Assembly: GCF_013520985.1 (NCBI RefSeq)
Contig: NZ_JACDTY010000006.1
Coordinates: 124,001 to 188,000 of the forward strand
Direction of reading: 5' to 3'
Length of the DNA stretch: 64,000 nucleotides
Source of the DNA: Mesorhizobium neociceri
Lineage (GTDB): Bacteria > Pseudomonadota > Alphaproteobacteria > Rhizobiales > Rhizobiaceae
This document shows, piece by piece, positions 8,214 to 17,387 of this stretch; positions within the stretch are counted from its first letter, which is position 1, and each line of letters starts with the position of its first letter. The translations under genes were made by a program, and so were the position numbers. The notes beneath the pieces are model-generated. The model worked only from the letters and a program-made list of their open reading frames with translations. It searched no databases and was not told the DNA's origin.

Positions 8214-9500
8214 TTACCCGGCGGCGCTGGTTTTCTCCCGCGCCACTGCCTGCCAGCCTATGTCGCGACGGCAAAAGCCTTGCGGCCAGTCGATGCGGTC
8301 GAGGGCGGCGTAGGCACGGCTCTGCGCTTCGCCCACTGTCTTGCCTGATGCGGTGACGTTGAGCACGCGGCCACCATTGGCGACCAGCGCGCCGCCATTG
8401 ATGGCGGTGCCAGCATGGAAAATCTCAACGCCATCGCCTGCGGCTTCGTCCAGCCCGCGGATGACCGAGCCTTTCTCCGGCGTGCCGGGATAACCCCGCG
8501 CCGCCATCACCACAGTGAGAGCCGCCTCGTCGCGCCAGCGGATTGAGCTGTGCGCAAGCTGGCCGTCGACGGCGGCGTTGAGCAGCACCAGCAGATCGTC
8601 CTTCAGCCGCATCATCAGCACCTGGCATTCAGGATCGCCGAAGCGGGTGTTGTATTCGATCAGCTTCGGCCCCTTCTCGGTGATCATCAGCCCGGCGAAG
8701 AGAATGCCGGCAAACGGCGCGCCAAGCTCGGCCATGCCGCGCATGGTCGGCTCGATAATTTCGCGCATGGTGCGCTCGACCATCTCGGGCGTCATCACCG
8801 GTGCTGGCGAATAGGCGCCCATGCCGCCGGTGTTGGGGCCGGTGTCGCCGTCGCCGACGCGCTTGTGATCCTGCGCGGTGCCGAAGGGCAGCGCGGTTGT
8901 GCCGTCGCACAGGCAGAAGAAACTCGCCTCCTCGCCGGTCATGAATTCCTCGACCACCACCTCGGCGCCGGCGTCGCCGAAGGCGCCGTCGAAACAGGCA
9001 TCGAGCGCGGCTCTGGCCTCGTCCAATGTCACGGCGATGGTGACGCCCTTGCCGGCGGCGAGCCCGTCGGCCTTGATGACGATCGGCGCGCCGACTTTTT
9101 CGACATAGGCCTTGGCCGCGGTGAGGTCGGTAAAGCGGCCATAGGCGGCGGTCGGGATGCCGTATTTGGCGCAGAGGTCCTTGGTGAAGCCTTTCGAGCC
9201 TTCGAGCCGTGCTGCCCGCTTCGACGGGCCGAAGACGCGGATGCCCTGATCACGCAGATCATCCGCAATGCCGGCGACCAGCGGGCCTTCCGGCCCGACG
9301 ACGACGAGGTCGATCGCGTTGTCCTTGCAGAAGGTGGCCACAGTGGCATGGTCGGCGATGTCGAGCTTGACCAGTTCGGCCTCGGGGGCGATGCCCGGAT
9401 TGCCGGGCGCGGCATAGAGCTTGGTTAGAAGCGGCGAGGCCGCGATCTTCCAGGCCAGGGCATGTTCGCGGCCGCCGGAGCCGATCAACAAAACGCGCAT
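8214..9500 (-). CDS. purD: Phosphoribosylamine-glycine ligase
   Basis: 428-residue ATP-grasp ligase that joins glycine to 5-phosphoribosylamine, the second step of purine synthesis. N-terminal [16 protein letters not shown] is the hallmark of PurD, followed by [43 protein letters not shown] and the metal-binding [12 protein letters not shown]. Length matches the family (E. coli 429). AAGGGA precedes the ATG at 9498-9500. It converges with the lysozyme gene with almost no gap. A promoter-like TTGACC with a 17-base spacer lies at 9535-9563. Confidence 0.97.
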   Translation of the reverse strand: MRVLLIGSGGREHALAWKIAASPLLTKLYAAPGNPGIAPEAELVKLDIADHATVATFCKDNAIDLVVVGPEGPLVAGIADDLRDQGIRVFGPSKRAARLEGSKGFTKDLCAKYGIPTAAYGRFTDLTAAKAYVEKVGAPIVIKADGLAAGKGVTIAVTLDEARAALDACFDGAFGDAGAEVVVEEFMTGEEASFFCLCDGTTALPFGTAQDHKRVGDGDTGPNTGGMGAYSPAPVMTPEMVERTMREIIEPTMRGMAELGAPFAGILFAGLMITEKGPKLIEYNTRFGDPECQVLMMRLKDDLLVLLNAAVDGQLAHSSIRWRDEAALTVVMAARGYPGTPEKGSVIRGLDEAAGDGVEIFHAGTAINGGALVANGGRVLNVTASGKTVGEAQSRAYAALDRIDWPQGFCRRDIGWQAVAREKTSAAG

Positions 9501-9534
9501 GCCGATGTTCCCTTGTCATTTCACGACAGGGACT

Positions 9535-9563
9535 GCGCTATTGCGCCGGGGGCTGCGGGTCAA
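9535..9563 (-). promoter_or_regulatory. Candidate purD promoter
   Basis: On the minus strand a -35 box TTGACC (9558-9563) is followed after 17 bases by TAGCGC (9535-9540). The -35 and spacing are good, the -10 is weak. Confidence 0.35.
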
Positions 9564-9578
9564 GACTTTTGGTTGCTG

Positions 9579-9618
9579 CTTGCCGGTTGCGCACGGGAAC
9601 GTCGCGCGTACCGGCAAG
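9579..9618. terminator. Strong hairpin downstream of PhyH-type gene
   Basis: CTTGCCGGT (9579-9587) pairs perfectly with ACCGGCAAG (9610-9618), and inner GC-rich bases extend the stem. It lies about 30 bases after the stop of the PhyH-like gene, but no T-run follows, so factor-independent termination is uncertain. Confidence 0.4.
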
Positions 9619-9646
9619 CCGAGGTCGTAAGCGCCGTCTCGCAGGC

Positions 9647-10441
9647 TCAGCTCTGGAAAACGACCGGGAACCAGTCCTCGCGCAGTTTCTGGCCGGGCTT
9701 CATGTCATGGCCGGGATAGGGCGGCGAGGTGCGTCCGGGGCGCTCGACATAGCGCGCGTCGTCGCCGACCCAGCGCAGCGACAGCGCCCGGCGCCGCGCC
9801 GCGGTCGGATTGCCGCGCGCGCCATGCGCCGTCCGGAAGTCGAACAATATGGCGTCGCCCGGCTCCATCTCCCATTCCAGCACCTTCAGCGACGGATCCT
9901 TGTCGGGATCCGGCACCGGCAGATAGTCGCCCTCGCCGGCATAGAAATTGCTGTCGTCGAGCCAGCGCACCGGCAGGATCATCTTGTCCCATTTGTGCGA
10001 GCCGGCGATCAGCCGCAGCGTCGCTTCCTTGACCGGATCGATCGGGATCCAGAAGCTGACGGTCTGACTGCCGTCGACAAAATAATACGGGATGTCCTGG
10101 TGCCAAGGCGTCGGCTTCTGTGTGCCCGGCTCCTTGACCAGCACATGGTCGTGGAAGAACTGCGCGCTGCGCGACTGCATTGCCGCCGCCGCCAGTTCGG
10201 CGGCCGGGGAATTGCGCACCACATCGACGAATTCGGGGATGCGCTCCCAGTTGCAATAATCGTCGAAGAAGCTGCCCTTGCCATTGGCGATATCGGACGC
10301 CGTGGCGCTGCGGTTCTGCATGTTGCGCTCGATGCCGGCGGCGATGGTGCCGACCCAGTCCTTGAACGCGCCACGTATGCAGACCGCGCCATCGCGCTGG
10401 TAGTCGGCAATCGCTGCGGCGTCGATATGTCTGGCGGCCAT
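9647..10441 (-). CDS. Phytanoyl-CoA dioxygenase (PhyH) family protein
   Basis: 264-residue Fe(II)/2-oxoglutarate oxygenase. His114-x-Asp116 in PWHQDIPYY and the distal His near 205 in RTAHGARGN form the iron triad; LRLIAGSHKWDKM is the usual PhyH helix-strand segment. The clean N-terminus (ARHIDAAAIADYQRDGAVCI) is typical of small-molecule PhyH enzymes such as ectoine hydroxylase-like proteins, but the substrate is not evident. GGGAG lies upstream of the ATG. It faces a LysR regulator across about 90 AT-rich bases, so it is likely that regulator's target. Confidence 0.88.
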   Translation of the reverse strand: MAARHIDAAAIADYQRDGAVCIRGAFKDWVGTIAAGIERNMQNRSATASDIANGKGSFFDDYCNWERIPEFVDVVRNSPAAELAAAAMQSRSAQFFHDHVLVKEPGTQKPTPWHQDIPYYFVDGSQTVSFWIPIDPVKEATLRLIAGSHKWDKMILPVRWLDDSNFYAGEGDYLPVPDPDKDPSLKVLEWEMEPGDAILFDFRTAHGARGNPTAARRRALSLRWVGDDARYVERPGRTSPPYPGHDMKPGQKLREDWFPVVFQS

Positions 10442-10489
10442 CTCGTGTCTCCCTGTTTCGATTACCGACTATCGCAGTCGCCGCACATC

Positions 10490-10525
10490 GCGTAAAATAA
10501 TAACTTCTCATCTCTCTTATAGTTT
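10490..10525 (+). promoter_or_regulatory. AT-rich divergent promoter region with leaderless lysR start
   Basis: The PhyH/LysR gap turns AT-rich here. TATAGT at 10518-10523 resembles a -10 box only 8 bases before the LysR ATG and there is no Shine-Dalgarno, so the LysR mRNA may be leaderless. ATAA and TTAT words in inverted orientation flank a CT-rich core. Confidence 0.4.
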
Positions 10526-10531
10526 AATCCT

Positions 10532-11443
10532 ATGAACCTGACACTTACCCAGTTGCGCTATCTCGTCGCCGTCGCCCGGCACGGCAGTGTCACCGCGGCA
10601 GCCCGGATGCTGAACGTCTCACAGCCGTCGATCTCGGTGGCGATCGACAATGTCGAAGCGACGCTCGGTCAGAAACTGTTCGTGCGCCAGCGCGGCAGCG
10701 GCATCGCGCTGACCTCGTTCGGCCGCGGCGCGGTGGCGAAGGCAAAGCAGGTGCTGGCCGAAGCGGACGAACTGGTTGGGCTCGGGACGCGTGACGCCGA
10801 TGTCGGCGGCGAACTGGTGCTCGGCTGTTTCGAGGATCTGGCGCCCTATTTCGCGCCGGCGCTGATCCGCGCCTTTTCGCAGCGCTGCCCGGCGGTCATT
10901 GTGGTCGTTCGCGACGAGACCTTCGAGACGCTGGGCCGGCGGCTCGGCGATGCGGCAATCGATCTCGGCCTGACCTACGATCTCGGCCTGCCCTCGCACT
11001 TCGCCCGCATCCTGCTGCATGAGCTGCGGCCGCATGCGCTTTTGCCGCATGGCCACGCGCTGGCCAGCCAGGGCAGCGTCAGCCTGGCGGAACTGGCGAC
11101 CCATCCGCTTGTTACCACCGACCAGCCGCATAGCTGGCAGCATATGCTGGACCTTTTCCTCAGCCGCGGCCTGTCGCCGGTCTCGCAGTCGACGACGAGT
11201 TCATTCGAATTGCAGCGCAGCATGGTCGCCAACGGCTTCGGCGTCGCGGTGAGCTACACCAGGCCCTATGGCGACAGGAGTTATGACGGCCTGCCGCTGG
11301 TCTGCAAGCCGCTGTCCGATCCGCTGCCGATGCAGCGCATCATCCTCACCCATGACACAAGGCAAAGGCTGTCGAAGGCGGCGCTGGCCTTCATCGAGGT
11401 GGCGAAGGAATGGTTTGCCAGCCACGATGTCTTCACCGCCTGA
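10532..11443 (+). CDS. LysR-family transcriptional regulator
   Basis: 303-residue LysR protein: winged HTH at the N-terminus (LTQLRYLVAVARHGSVTAAA, then SQPSISVAIDNVEATLGQKLFVRQ), then an effector-binding domain to the end. It is divergent from the PhyH-like oxygenase gene and 51 bases upstream of ubiA, though ubiA is unlikely to be its partner in function. LysR proteins usually activate the divergent gene in response to a small effector, here probably the oxygenase substrate. The ATG at 10532 has no ribosome binding site; see the promoter entry for a leaderless reading. Confidence 0.9.
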   Translation: MNLTLTQLRYLVAVARHGSVTAAARMLNVSQPSISVAIDNVEATLGQKLFVRQRGSGIALTSFGRGAVAKAKQVLAEADELVGLGTRDADVGGELVLGCFEDLAPYFAPALIRAFSQRCPAVIVVVRDETFETLGRRLGDAAIDLGLTYDLGLPSHFARILLHELRPHALLPHGHALASQGSVSLAELATHPLVTTDQPHSWQHMLDLFLSRGLSPVSQSTTSSFELQRSMVANGFGVAVSYTRPYGDRSYDGLPLVCKPLSDPLPMQRIILTHDTRQRLSKAALAFIEVAKEWFASHDVFTA

Positions 11444-11494
11444 GCGACAATGCGGCCGCTTGACGGCGCTCGCCGCTACTGCCACTCCAGCACG

Positions 11495-12478
11495 ATGGAA
11501 ACCATCCAGTCGAAAGCGGCCCAGGGCCGTGTCGCCGACGCGCCGAGCGGCCATTGGGTCTACAAGATATTGCCGCGCTGGCTGTGGCCTTACGCGCAGC
11601 TTGCCCGCTGGGACCGGCCGATCGGCTGGCAATTGCTGCTATGGCCTTGCTGGTGGTCGGCAGCGCTTGCAGCCAGCGCCTATCCGCGCCCCACCGACCC
11701 GTTGCTCACATTGCTGCCGTCGCCGTGGTTCCTGTTCCTGTTCTTTGTCGGCGCCGTCGCCATGCGTGGCGCCGGCTGCACCTATAACGACATTGTCGAC
11801 CTGGACATCGACAACATGGTCGAGCGCACCCGCTCGCGGCCGCTGCCGGCCGGCAAGGTGACGCGCCGCCAGGCCTGGGCGTTCCTGGTTGTCCAGGCGT
11901 TGCTGGGCCTCGTCGTACTGTTGCAGTTCAACGACTTTGCCATTCCGCTCGGCATCGTCTCGCTGGTCATCGTCGCCGTCTATCCCTTCATGAAGCGCTT
12001 CACCAACTGGCCGCAATTCGTGCTTGGTCTCGCCTTCTCGTGGGGAGCGCTGATGGGCTGGGCGGTGGAGTTCGGCGATCTCGATGGCCCTGCCATCATG
12101 CTCTATATCGGCTCGATCCTTTGGGTGATCGGCTACGACACGATCTATGCGCACCAGGACAAGGAGGACGACGCCATTGTCGGCGTGCGCTCGACGGCGC
12201 GGCTGTTCGGCGACAACACCAAGACCTGGCTGGTCGGCCTCTATGGCGGAACGCTGGTCTGCTTCGCCATTGCCTTCGCCTCGGCGCAAGCGCCGGTGGT
12301 GGCGCTGGCCGGGCTGATCGCCGCCGGCGCCCATATGGCGCGGCAGATAGCGGTTCTGGATATCGACGATCCCGACCAGTGCCTGCGGCTGTTCAAATCG
12401 AACAACCAGGTCGGCTGGCTGATCTTCATCGGCCTGATCGGCGGAGCGCTCTGGGTGGCGCTGAAGCCGCTGGTGTAG
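11495..12478 (+). CDS. ubiA: 4-hydroxybenzoate octaprenyltransferase
   Basis: 327-residue integral membrane prenyltransferase that attaches the polyprenyl tail to 4-hydroxybenzoate in ubiquinone synthesis. Both Asp-rich motifs are present: NDIVDLDID (about residues 98-106) followed by RTRSRPLPAGKV, and YDTIYAHQDKEDD (about 212-224). Eight or nine hydrophobic segments are visible. ATG at 11495 was chosen because upstream residues are not family-like. It needs the polyprenyl diphosphate made by the synthase encoded at 26462-27478. Its 3' end faces DUF6101 with a 12-base gap. Confidence 0.95.
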   Translation: METIQSKAAQGRVADAPSGHWVYKILPRWLWPYAQLARWDRPIGWQLLLWPCWWSAALAASAYPRPTDPLLTLLPSPWFLFLFFVGAVAMRGAGCTYNDIVDLDIDNMVERTRSRPLPAGKVTRRQAWAFLVVQALLGLVVLLQFNDFAIPLGIVSLVIVAVYPFMKRFTNWPQFVLGLAFSWGALMGWAVEFGDLDGPAIMLYIGSILWVIGYDTIYAHQDKEDDAIVGVRSTARLFGDNTKTWLVGLYGGTLVCFAIAFASAQAPVVALAGLIAAGAHMARQIAVLDIDDPDQCLRLFKSNNQVGWLIFIGLIGGALWVALKPLV

Positions 12479-12490
12479 CGGCGGCTTTGG

Positions 12491-13057
12491 CTACTCTCTC
12501 GAAATGATCTCTTCGCCGTCGATGACCAGTCGCAGGCCGAGATCGCCGGCCCTGCGACGGGCGAGAAAGCGCGGACGGCGCGTGGTCGATACACGGCCCT
12601 TGCGGCGATCCTTGGCCGGCAGCGCTTTGATGGCGGCGCCCAGCGATTCTTCCAGCGTACGGGCAATGCCGTCGGATTCGATCAAAAGCATCTGCAGCCG
12701 GTAGGCGTCGGCCCAGGCGCGCCAGTCGGCGGCGACGTCGTCGAGATCGTCGGCCACCAGCAGCGGCACCGACAGCATCGGGTCGTTGTGCAGGAGTTCC
12801 AGGGTTACCGTGACATTGCCTTCCGGATCCTCCATCGCGCGGGCAGCGACGCCGCGAAACGCGTTGGCGGGCAGTGCGATGATCGCCGGCACGCCGCTCA
12901 TCTCGAGCGTGCGGCGAATGACGGCGCCACGCTGGTCGATGGTGAAGGTTACGTCGCCATAGTCGTCGCGCGTGGCATAGGTGACCACTTGCGGCAGGCG
13001 GAATGGGTCCAGACGCATGTTGCGCCCAGCCCAGACGGGCTTCAGTACACTGTTCAT
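12491..13057 (-). CDS. DUF6101 family protein
   Basis: 188-residue cytoplasmic protein of the DUF6101 family, which I know from Rhizobiales; function unknown. No signal peptide or membrane segment. Recognisable stretches are RLDPFRLPQVVTYATRDDYGD near the N-terminus (in part), VPAIIALPANAFRGVAARA in the middle and a basic RRPRFLARRR patch near the C-terminus. AGGAAGG precedes the ATG at 13055-13057. It converges with ubiA and is not obviously in an operon. Confidence 0.75.
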   Translation of the reverse strand: MNSVLKPVWAGRNMRLDPFRLPQVVTYATRDDYGDVTFTIDQRGAVIRRTLEMSGVPAIIALPANAFRGVAARAMEDPEGNVTVTLELLHNDPMLSVPLLVADDLDDVAADWRAWADAYRLQMLLIESDGIARTLEESLGAAIKALPAKDRRKGRVSTTRRPRFLARRRAGDLGLRLVIDGEEIISRE

Positions 13058-13242
13058 CTACTGCCTTCCTGTGTTTCTCCTGAGAGCCGTTTTCACGGAT
13101 CCCACCGGGCCAGTTTTCCCGGCCTCGTTATGCGAAACAGTAGCGCGGGCTCCTTACCGCTGCGCTTAAGAAAGTCAGTTAAATTTTGCTGATCTCAGGG
13201 GATGGTTATCGGAATAAGACCAGCCACAAGTTATTGAAAGGA

Positions 13243-14673
13243 TCAGATAACCTTACCGGGATTCATGATGCCGGCCGGGTCGAAGGCCGCCTTCACACGG
13301 CGCATCAATTCGATCGCCATTGGCGGCGCGGTGGCGATCAGTTCGTCGCGCTTCAACTGGCCAATTCCATGCTCGGCCGAGATCGAGCCATGGAAGGAGC
13401 GCACGACATCGTGCACGGCATGGTTCATGGCGTGGTAGAGGCCGAGAAACGCTTCGTCGTCATCCTCCTCCGGCCGGGAGATGTTGTAGTGGAGATTGCC
13501 GTCGCCCATATGGCCGAAGCAGACGACACGCGCCTGCGGGCTGACCGAAGCGACAGCGCCGGCAGCCTTGGCGATGAAGGCCGGGATGGATGCCACCGGC
13601 ACCGAAATGTCATGCTTGATCGAGGCGCCTTCGGGCTTTTGCGAATCCGGCAGCACCTCGCGGAAATTCCAGAAGGCATCGCCCTGCGCCAGGCTTGCGG
13701 CGATCACCGCGTCGCCCACAATGCCTTGCTCGAGACCTTCCGACAGCACCTCCTCGATCAGCCCCCTGGCGTCCTCGGCCGAGCGGCCTGACGAAACCTG
13801 CATCAGCACATACCAGGGCCAATCCTCGGCCAGCGGCCGGGTGACGCCCTGCGCATGGCGCAGCGTGAAATCATAAGGGCGCTGGCCGATCAGTTCGAAA
13901 GCGGTGAGTGCCGCCCCTGCCCGGTCCGTCGCCAGGCTGAACAGCGACAGGGCTGCCTCCGGCGACGACAGGCCGGCAAAAGCCACCTCGCGGCCCTTGG
14001 GCTTGGGAAACAGTTTCAGCACCGCCGCGGTGATGATGCCGAGCGTGCCTTCGGCGCCGACAAACAGGTTCTTCAGATCGTAGCCGGTGTTGTCCTTCTT
14101 CAATTTGCGCAGATCGTCGAACACCTCACCGGTCGGCAGCACCACTTCGACGCCGAGGCAGAGTTCGCGCGCATTGCCATAGGCAAGCACGCCCGTGCCG
14201 CCGGCATTGGAGGAGAGGTTGCCGCCGATCTGGCAGGATCCTTGCGCGGCAAGCGACAGCGGAAACAGCCGGTCGGCGGCGTCGGCGGCTTCCTGCAGCG
14301 TTTGCAGGATGACGCCGGCCTCGACGGTCACCGTGTTGGAGAAGACGTCGATCTCGCGGATGCGGTTCAGCCTCGACAGCGACAGCACGATCTCGCGACC
14401 GGAGACGTCGGGCACCTGCGCGCCGACCAGCCCCGTGTTGCCGCTTTGCGGCACGACGGGCGTTCCCGTCTCGCTCGCCAGCCGCATGATCTGGCTCACC
14501 TCGTCGACACTGCCGGGACGCAACACCAGCCCCGTCCTGCCGTGCCACAGCCCTCGCCGCTCGGTGAGGTAGGGCGCGATATCGGCCTGGTCGCGCAACG
14601 CATATTTGTCGCCGACGATTGCGGCGAAGCGGTCGATAAGGGCGGGGTCGAGATCGAATGGGGCGTCGTTCAT
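13243..14673 (-). CDS. FAD-linked oxidase (GlcD / D-2-hydroxyglutarate dehydrogenase type)
   Basis: 476-residue FAD-binding type 4 oxidase. The N-terminal PCMH FAD domain shows VVPQSGNTGLVGAQVP and GNLSSNAGGTGVLAYGN; the C-terminal cap has CFGHMGDGNLHYNIS and SISAEHGIGQLKRDEL, the metal and 2-hydroxyacid site shared with D-2-hydroxyglutarate and D-lactate dehydrogenases. It would oxidise a D-2-hydroxyacid to the 2-oxoacid, passing electrons to an acceptor such as ETF or cytochrome c. The Sua5-type gene lies 18 bases upstream, so they are probably cotranscribed. The exact substrate is not decided by sequence alone. Confidence 0.88.
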   Translation of the reverse strand: MNDAPFDLDPALIDRFAAIVGDKYALRDQADIAPYLTERRGLWHGRTGLVLRPGSVDEVSQIMRLASETGTPVVPQSGNTGLVGAQVPDVSGREIVLSLSRLNRIREIDVFSNTVTVEAGVILQTLQEAADAADRLFPLSLAAQGSCQIGGNLSSNAGGTGVLAYGNARELCLGVEVVLPTGEVFDDLRKLKKDNTGYDLKNLFVGAEGTLGIITAAVLKLFPKPKGREVAFAGLSSPEAALSLFSLATDRAGAALTAFELIGQRPYDFTLRHAQGVTRPLAEDWPWYVLMQVSSGRSAEDARGLIEEVLSEGLEQGIVGDAVIAASLAQGDAFWNFREVLPDSQKPEGASIKHDISVPVASIPAFIAKAAGAVASVSPQARVVCFGHMGDGNLHYNISRPEEDDDEAFLGLYHAMNHAVHDVVRSFHGSISAEHGIGQLKRDELIATAPPMAIELMRRVKAAFDPAGIMNPGKVI

Positions 14674-14691
14674 GGGCAGAAACTATGGCGC

Positions 14692-15663
14692 TCAGTCGAG
14701 CTTGTCACGTGGGGCAGCGGCACGAAACAGCCGATCGTTGATCGCCTCGCCCAGCCCGTCGACCGGGATCGACTCGACGGCGATCGTTGCCGCACCGCTG
14801 CGGTCGAGTTCCTGCAGATAGGCGAAGAGATTGCTTGCCGCTTCGCGCAGGTCGCCTGACGCGGACAGGTTGCGCAAGGCGACGGCCGCTTGCCAGCCTT
14901 CCACGCGTTTGCCGCCAAAGGCCAGCAAGGCCTCGCCTTCGGCCACGCTTTGCGCATTGAGCCGCACCGATGCGCCGGGCGCATAGTGCGACGCAAGCAT
15001 GCCTGGCGCCTCGATGCCGGCTGTCGCGCCGCGCTGCAATTTTGTGCCGATGACGGCCTCGATGTCGGCGGCGGCAATGCCGCCCGGCCTCAGCAGCCGC
15101 ACTGTATCGCCTTCAACCTTGACGATGGTCGATTCCAGCCCGACCGGAGTGGCGCCGCCGTCGACCACAAGCCGGATTTTGGCGCCGAGATCGGCCGCCA
15201 CGGCTTGCGCCGTCGTGGCGCTGATCTTGCCCGAAGAGTTAGCGCTGGGCGCGGCCAGCGGCCGGCCGAGTCTTGCGATCAGCTCACCGCCGAACCCCTT
15301 CGGCATGCGCAGCGCGATCGTATCCAGCCCGGCCGTGACCAGCGGATGGATGCCGTTGCCGGGTCGCAGCGCGAGCACCAGCGTCAGCGGTCCCGGCCAG
15401 AATGCCTCGGCCAGCCGCTTCGATAGCGGATCGAAGGTCGCAATGCGCTCGGCCATCGCCAGATCGGCGACATGGGCGATCAGCGGGTTGAAGCGCGGCC
15501 GGCCCTTGGCTTCGAAGATGCGGGCGACGCCAACGCCATTGGTGGCATCGCCGGCCAGTCCGTAGACGGTCTCCGTCGGAATGGCGACGACGTCGCCGCC
15601 CTCAAGCAGCGCCAGCGCCCGCTCCATCGCTTCGCCGACGGGTAGTATCTCAGCCACTTGCAT
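14692..15663 (-). CDS. L-threonylcarbamoyladenylate synthase (Sua5 type)
   Basis: 323-residue enzyme forming threonylcarbamoyl-AMP for the t6A37 modification of ANN-decoding tRNAs. The YrdC/TsaC domain shows PTETVYGLAGDA, KGRPRFNPLI, FWPGPLTLVL and APSANSSGKISAT; the C-terminal 100 residues are the extra Sua5 domain, with MLASHYAPGA at the junction, so this is the longer Sua5 rather than the short TsaC form. The ATG at 15661-15663 has GAGGTG directly upstream; an upstream ATG would add 23 unrelated residues. The FAD oxidase gene follows on the same strand. Confidence 0.92.
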   Translation of the reverse strand: MQVAEILPVGEAMERALALLEGGDVVAIPTETVYGLAGDATNGVGVARIFEAKGRPRFNPLIAHVADLAMAERIATFDPLSKRLAEAFWPGPLTLVLALRPGNGIHPLVTAGLDTIALRMPKGFGGELIARLGRPLAAPSANSSGKISATTAQAVAADLGAKIRLVVDGGATPVGLESTIVKVEGDTVRLLRPGGIAAADIEAVIGTKLQRGATAGIEAPGMLASHYAPGASVRLNAQSVAEGEALLAFGGKRVEGWQAAVALRNLSASGDLREAASNLFAYLQELDRSGAATIAVESIPVDGLGEAINDRLFRAAAPRDKLD

Positions 15664-15818
15664 CACCTCACAGGCGCCGGACCTAATACGGCAGCGATTT
15701 TCGGGCAAGTGCGGGCGTTGGTGAATTATCAATGCCTAAAATGCTATGTTTCCCTGCAAGCCGGCATCAATCCACTGGGGTTAAGGCTACCGGCTTGTTG
15801 GGTAAGGGGACGGTTGCG

Positions 15819-16289
15819 ATGTCGATGCGTGTGCTTGCAGCGCTTGGTTTCACCCTGGCGGCAATGACCGGTGGGGCACAGGCCTCGTCGATCGTCTTTC
15901 TGGGCGTCTCGAAATCCACGCCATCGGTCATCAAGGTCGGCGAACCCGACCCGATGAAGGTCGCCTCGACGCCATCGATCGTGGCGGTCGGCGATGCCCA
16001 GCCCGACGTGACTTATGAAAAGGTTGCGGCAATTCCCGAGAAGCCCAGGCACGGCAACCAGAACCCGATGATCATTCGCGGCGGCATCATCGGCGGCGCC
16101 TTCGCCGCGCCGGCTCCTGCCAAGGCGAGCGCTGCAGCAGCGCCGGCAGAAGAAACGAAACCCACTGCCGGTACCGCCCCCGCCGGGACGGCGACTGCAT
16201 CGAACGGCAAGCCCGAGTCGCAGCCGGCGGCGCCTAAGCCGGCGGCTACACCGCAGCAGCCGATCCAGGGCGTCGGCAAAGCCGAGTAG
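15819..16289 (+). CDS. Exported Ala/Pro-rich hypothetical protein
   Basis: 156 residues. A signal peptide (RVLAALGFTLAAMTGGAQA-SS) leads into a 70-residue region with SIVFLGVSKSTPSVIKVG and MIIRGGIIGGAF, then a low-complexity tail of Ala, Pro, Lys and Thr. It is probably periplasmic or tethered, the tail being a flexible linker. AAGGGGA lies upstream of the ATG at 15819; a further ATG sits two codons on. It is divergent from the Sua5-type gene. I recognise no family and see no partner. Confidence 0.7.
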   Translation: MSMRVLAALGFTLAAMTGGAQASSIVFLGVSKSTPSVIKVGEPDPMKVASTPSIVAVGDAQPDVTYEKVAAIPEKPRHGNQNPMIIRGGIIGGAFAAPAPAKASAAAAPAEETKPTAGTAPAGTATASNGKPESQPAAPKPAATPQQPIQGVGKAE

Positions 16290-16434
16290 GCCATTTAGCC
16301 AAAACAGTCGGCCAGTCCATTCCGCTTGACGCCGATCGGCGCCACGGAGCACGATCGGCCTGTCGGCGGCGGCCCAATTTCGCCAACCGGTTTTGGCATG
16401 AGCGCGCCGGGTTTCAAGTGAGCAAGGGGGTATC

Positions 16435-16827
16435 ATGAACAAGGCGAAATCATTGACTATTGCCGGCCTGTTGTTGGCGTCATTTCTGGGCGTCGGCAGC
16501 GCGCAGGCCGGTGACGATATGCTGGGGTCCTATGTCGCGCGCATTTCCGATCGCGACCACCATGCCAGCGACGGCTACGAGCTGAGCAGCGCGGCGCAGA
16601 TGGTGCGGCAGGACCGCGCCAACTGGCACAAGTTCCACCGCCGCGATGCCGACGACCAGGGCGACGACTGGTTTAGCAGCAATGATGATCGGGCCTATCT
16701 GGAACGCACGCTGAAGCGCGGCGGCGCCATGAGTTCCTCGACACGGAACGCCATCGTCAATGGCGAGCCGCTGATCCAGGTCGACGTCTATTCAGACAGC
16801 GTGCATGTCAGCATCCTTGAGGACTGA
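16435..16827 (+). CDS. Exported hypothetical protein, 130 residues
   Basis: A typical signal peptide (SLTIAGLLLASFLGVGSAQA-G) is followed by a hydrophilic, His/Asp-rich body (RISDRDHHASDGYEL, KFHRRDADDQGDDW) that ends in an amphipathic strand VDVYSDSVHVSILED. AAGGGGG lies just before the ATG. The preceding gene also encodes an exported protein on the same strand, 145 bases away. It ends in a strong terminator. Periplasmic location is inferred; no family or function recognised. Confidence 0.72.
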   Translation: MNKAKSLTIAGLLLASFLGVGSAQAGDDMLGSYVARISDRDHHASDGYELSSAAQMVRQDRANWHKFHRRDADDQGDDWFSSNDDRAYLERTLKRGGAMSSSTRNAIVNGEPLIQVDVYSDSVHVSILED

Positions 16828-16858
16828 CAAAGTACGTTTCGGGAGGCCTGAAAGCAGG

Positions 16859-16884
16859 AAGGGCGGCGTGCGAACGCCGCCCTT
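16859..16884. terminator. Bidirectional terminator
   Basis: AAGGGCGGCGT (16859-16869) and ACGCCGCCCTT (16874-16884) form a perfect 11-bp stem around a 4-base GCGA loop, between the convergent exported-protein gene and acidic-protein gene; CTCGTTT follows on the plus strand. Confidence 0.75.
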
Positions 16885-16911
16885 CTCGTTTGATGTCAGT
16901 CGCCTGAAAGC

Positions 16912-17268
16912 TCAGGCCGCTTCTTCCTTGTCGTCATTCTCGCCGTCTTCGGACTCTTCTTTGTCGTCGTCCTCGTCGTCGGATTCTTCTTCGTCAGCGT
17001 CGCTGGCTTCGGCCTTCACGCTGTCGTCGTCTTCGTCCTCGTCGTCTTCTTCGTCCTCATCGTCGTCCGAAGAGGCGGTGGTTTCTTCGCCTTCTTCATC
17101 GCCCGATTCGTCGCTGTCTTCGTCATCGCCGTCCTCGTCATCTGACAGGTCGGCGGCCTCGACCGCCGTGGCGGCGGCATGGTCGAGAATGTTTTCGGAA
17201 GCGGATTCAAGCGCCTCGGGAGTGCCCGAGGTTTCTTCTGTCACTTCGATCTCGTGAGCGGAATTCAT
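16912..17268 (-). CDS. Extremely acidic low-complexity protein
   Basis: 118 residues, of which I count 61 Asp or Glu, only 3 Lys and no Arg. After a 40-residue start (NSAHEIEVTEETSGTPEA) the rest is D/E/S runs and must be disordered. The ATG at 17266-17268 has GGAGG upstream, and Ser and Ala interrupt the acidic runs, which supports a real gene rather than a repeat artefact. It could be a chaperone-like or DNA-mimic tail, a metal buffer, or simply a fast-evolving polyanion; none of this can be shown. It sits between the terminator and the glyS 3' end. Confidence 0.6.
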   Translation of the reverse strand: MNSAHEIEVTEETSGTPEALESASENILDHAAATAVEAADLSDDEDGDDEDSDESGDEEGEETTASSDDDEDEEDDEDEDDDSVKAEASDADEEESDDEDDDKEESEDGENDDKEEAA

Positions 17269-17387
17269 GGAAGCCTCCGTGGGGTTGGGAACATGTCCTT
17301 TTTGCCACGGAGAGATCATCGTCATATGACTGTAAGCCGGCTCGAAGGGCCGGCCGGGCAGAATTTTTTTGGCGCTTCGCTCGCCCT

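Noticed and set aside
16805..17257. Ser-rich plus-strand frame opposite the acidic protein
   Set aside because: It is the complement of GAC/GAG-type codons; the minus strand has the ribosome binding site and natural start.
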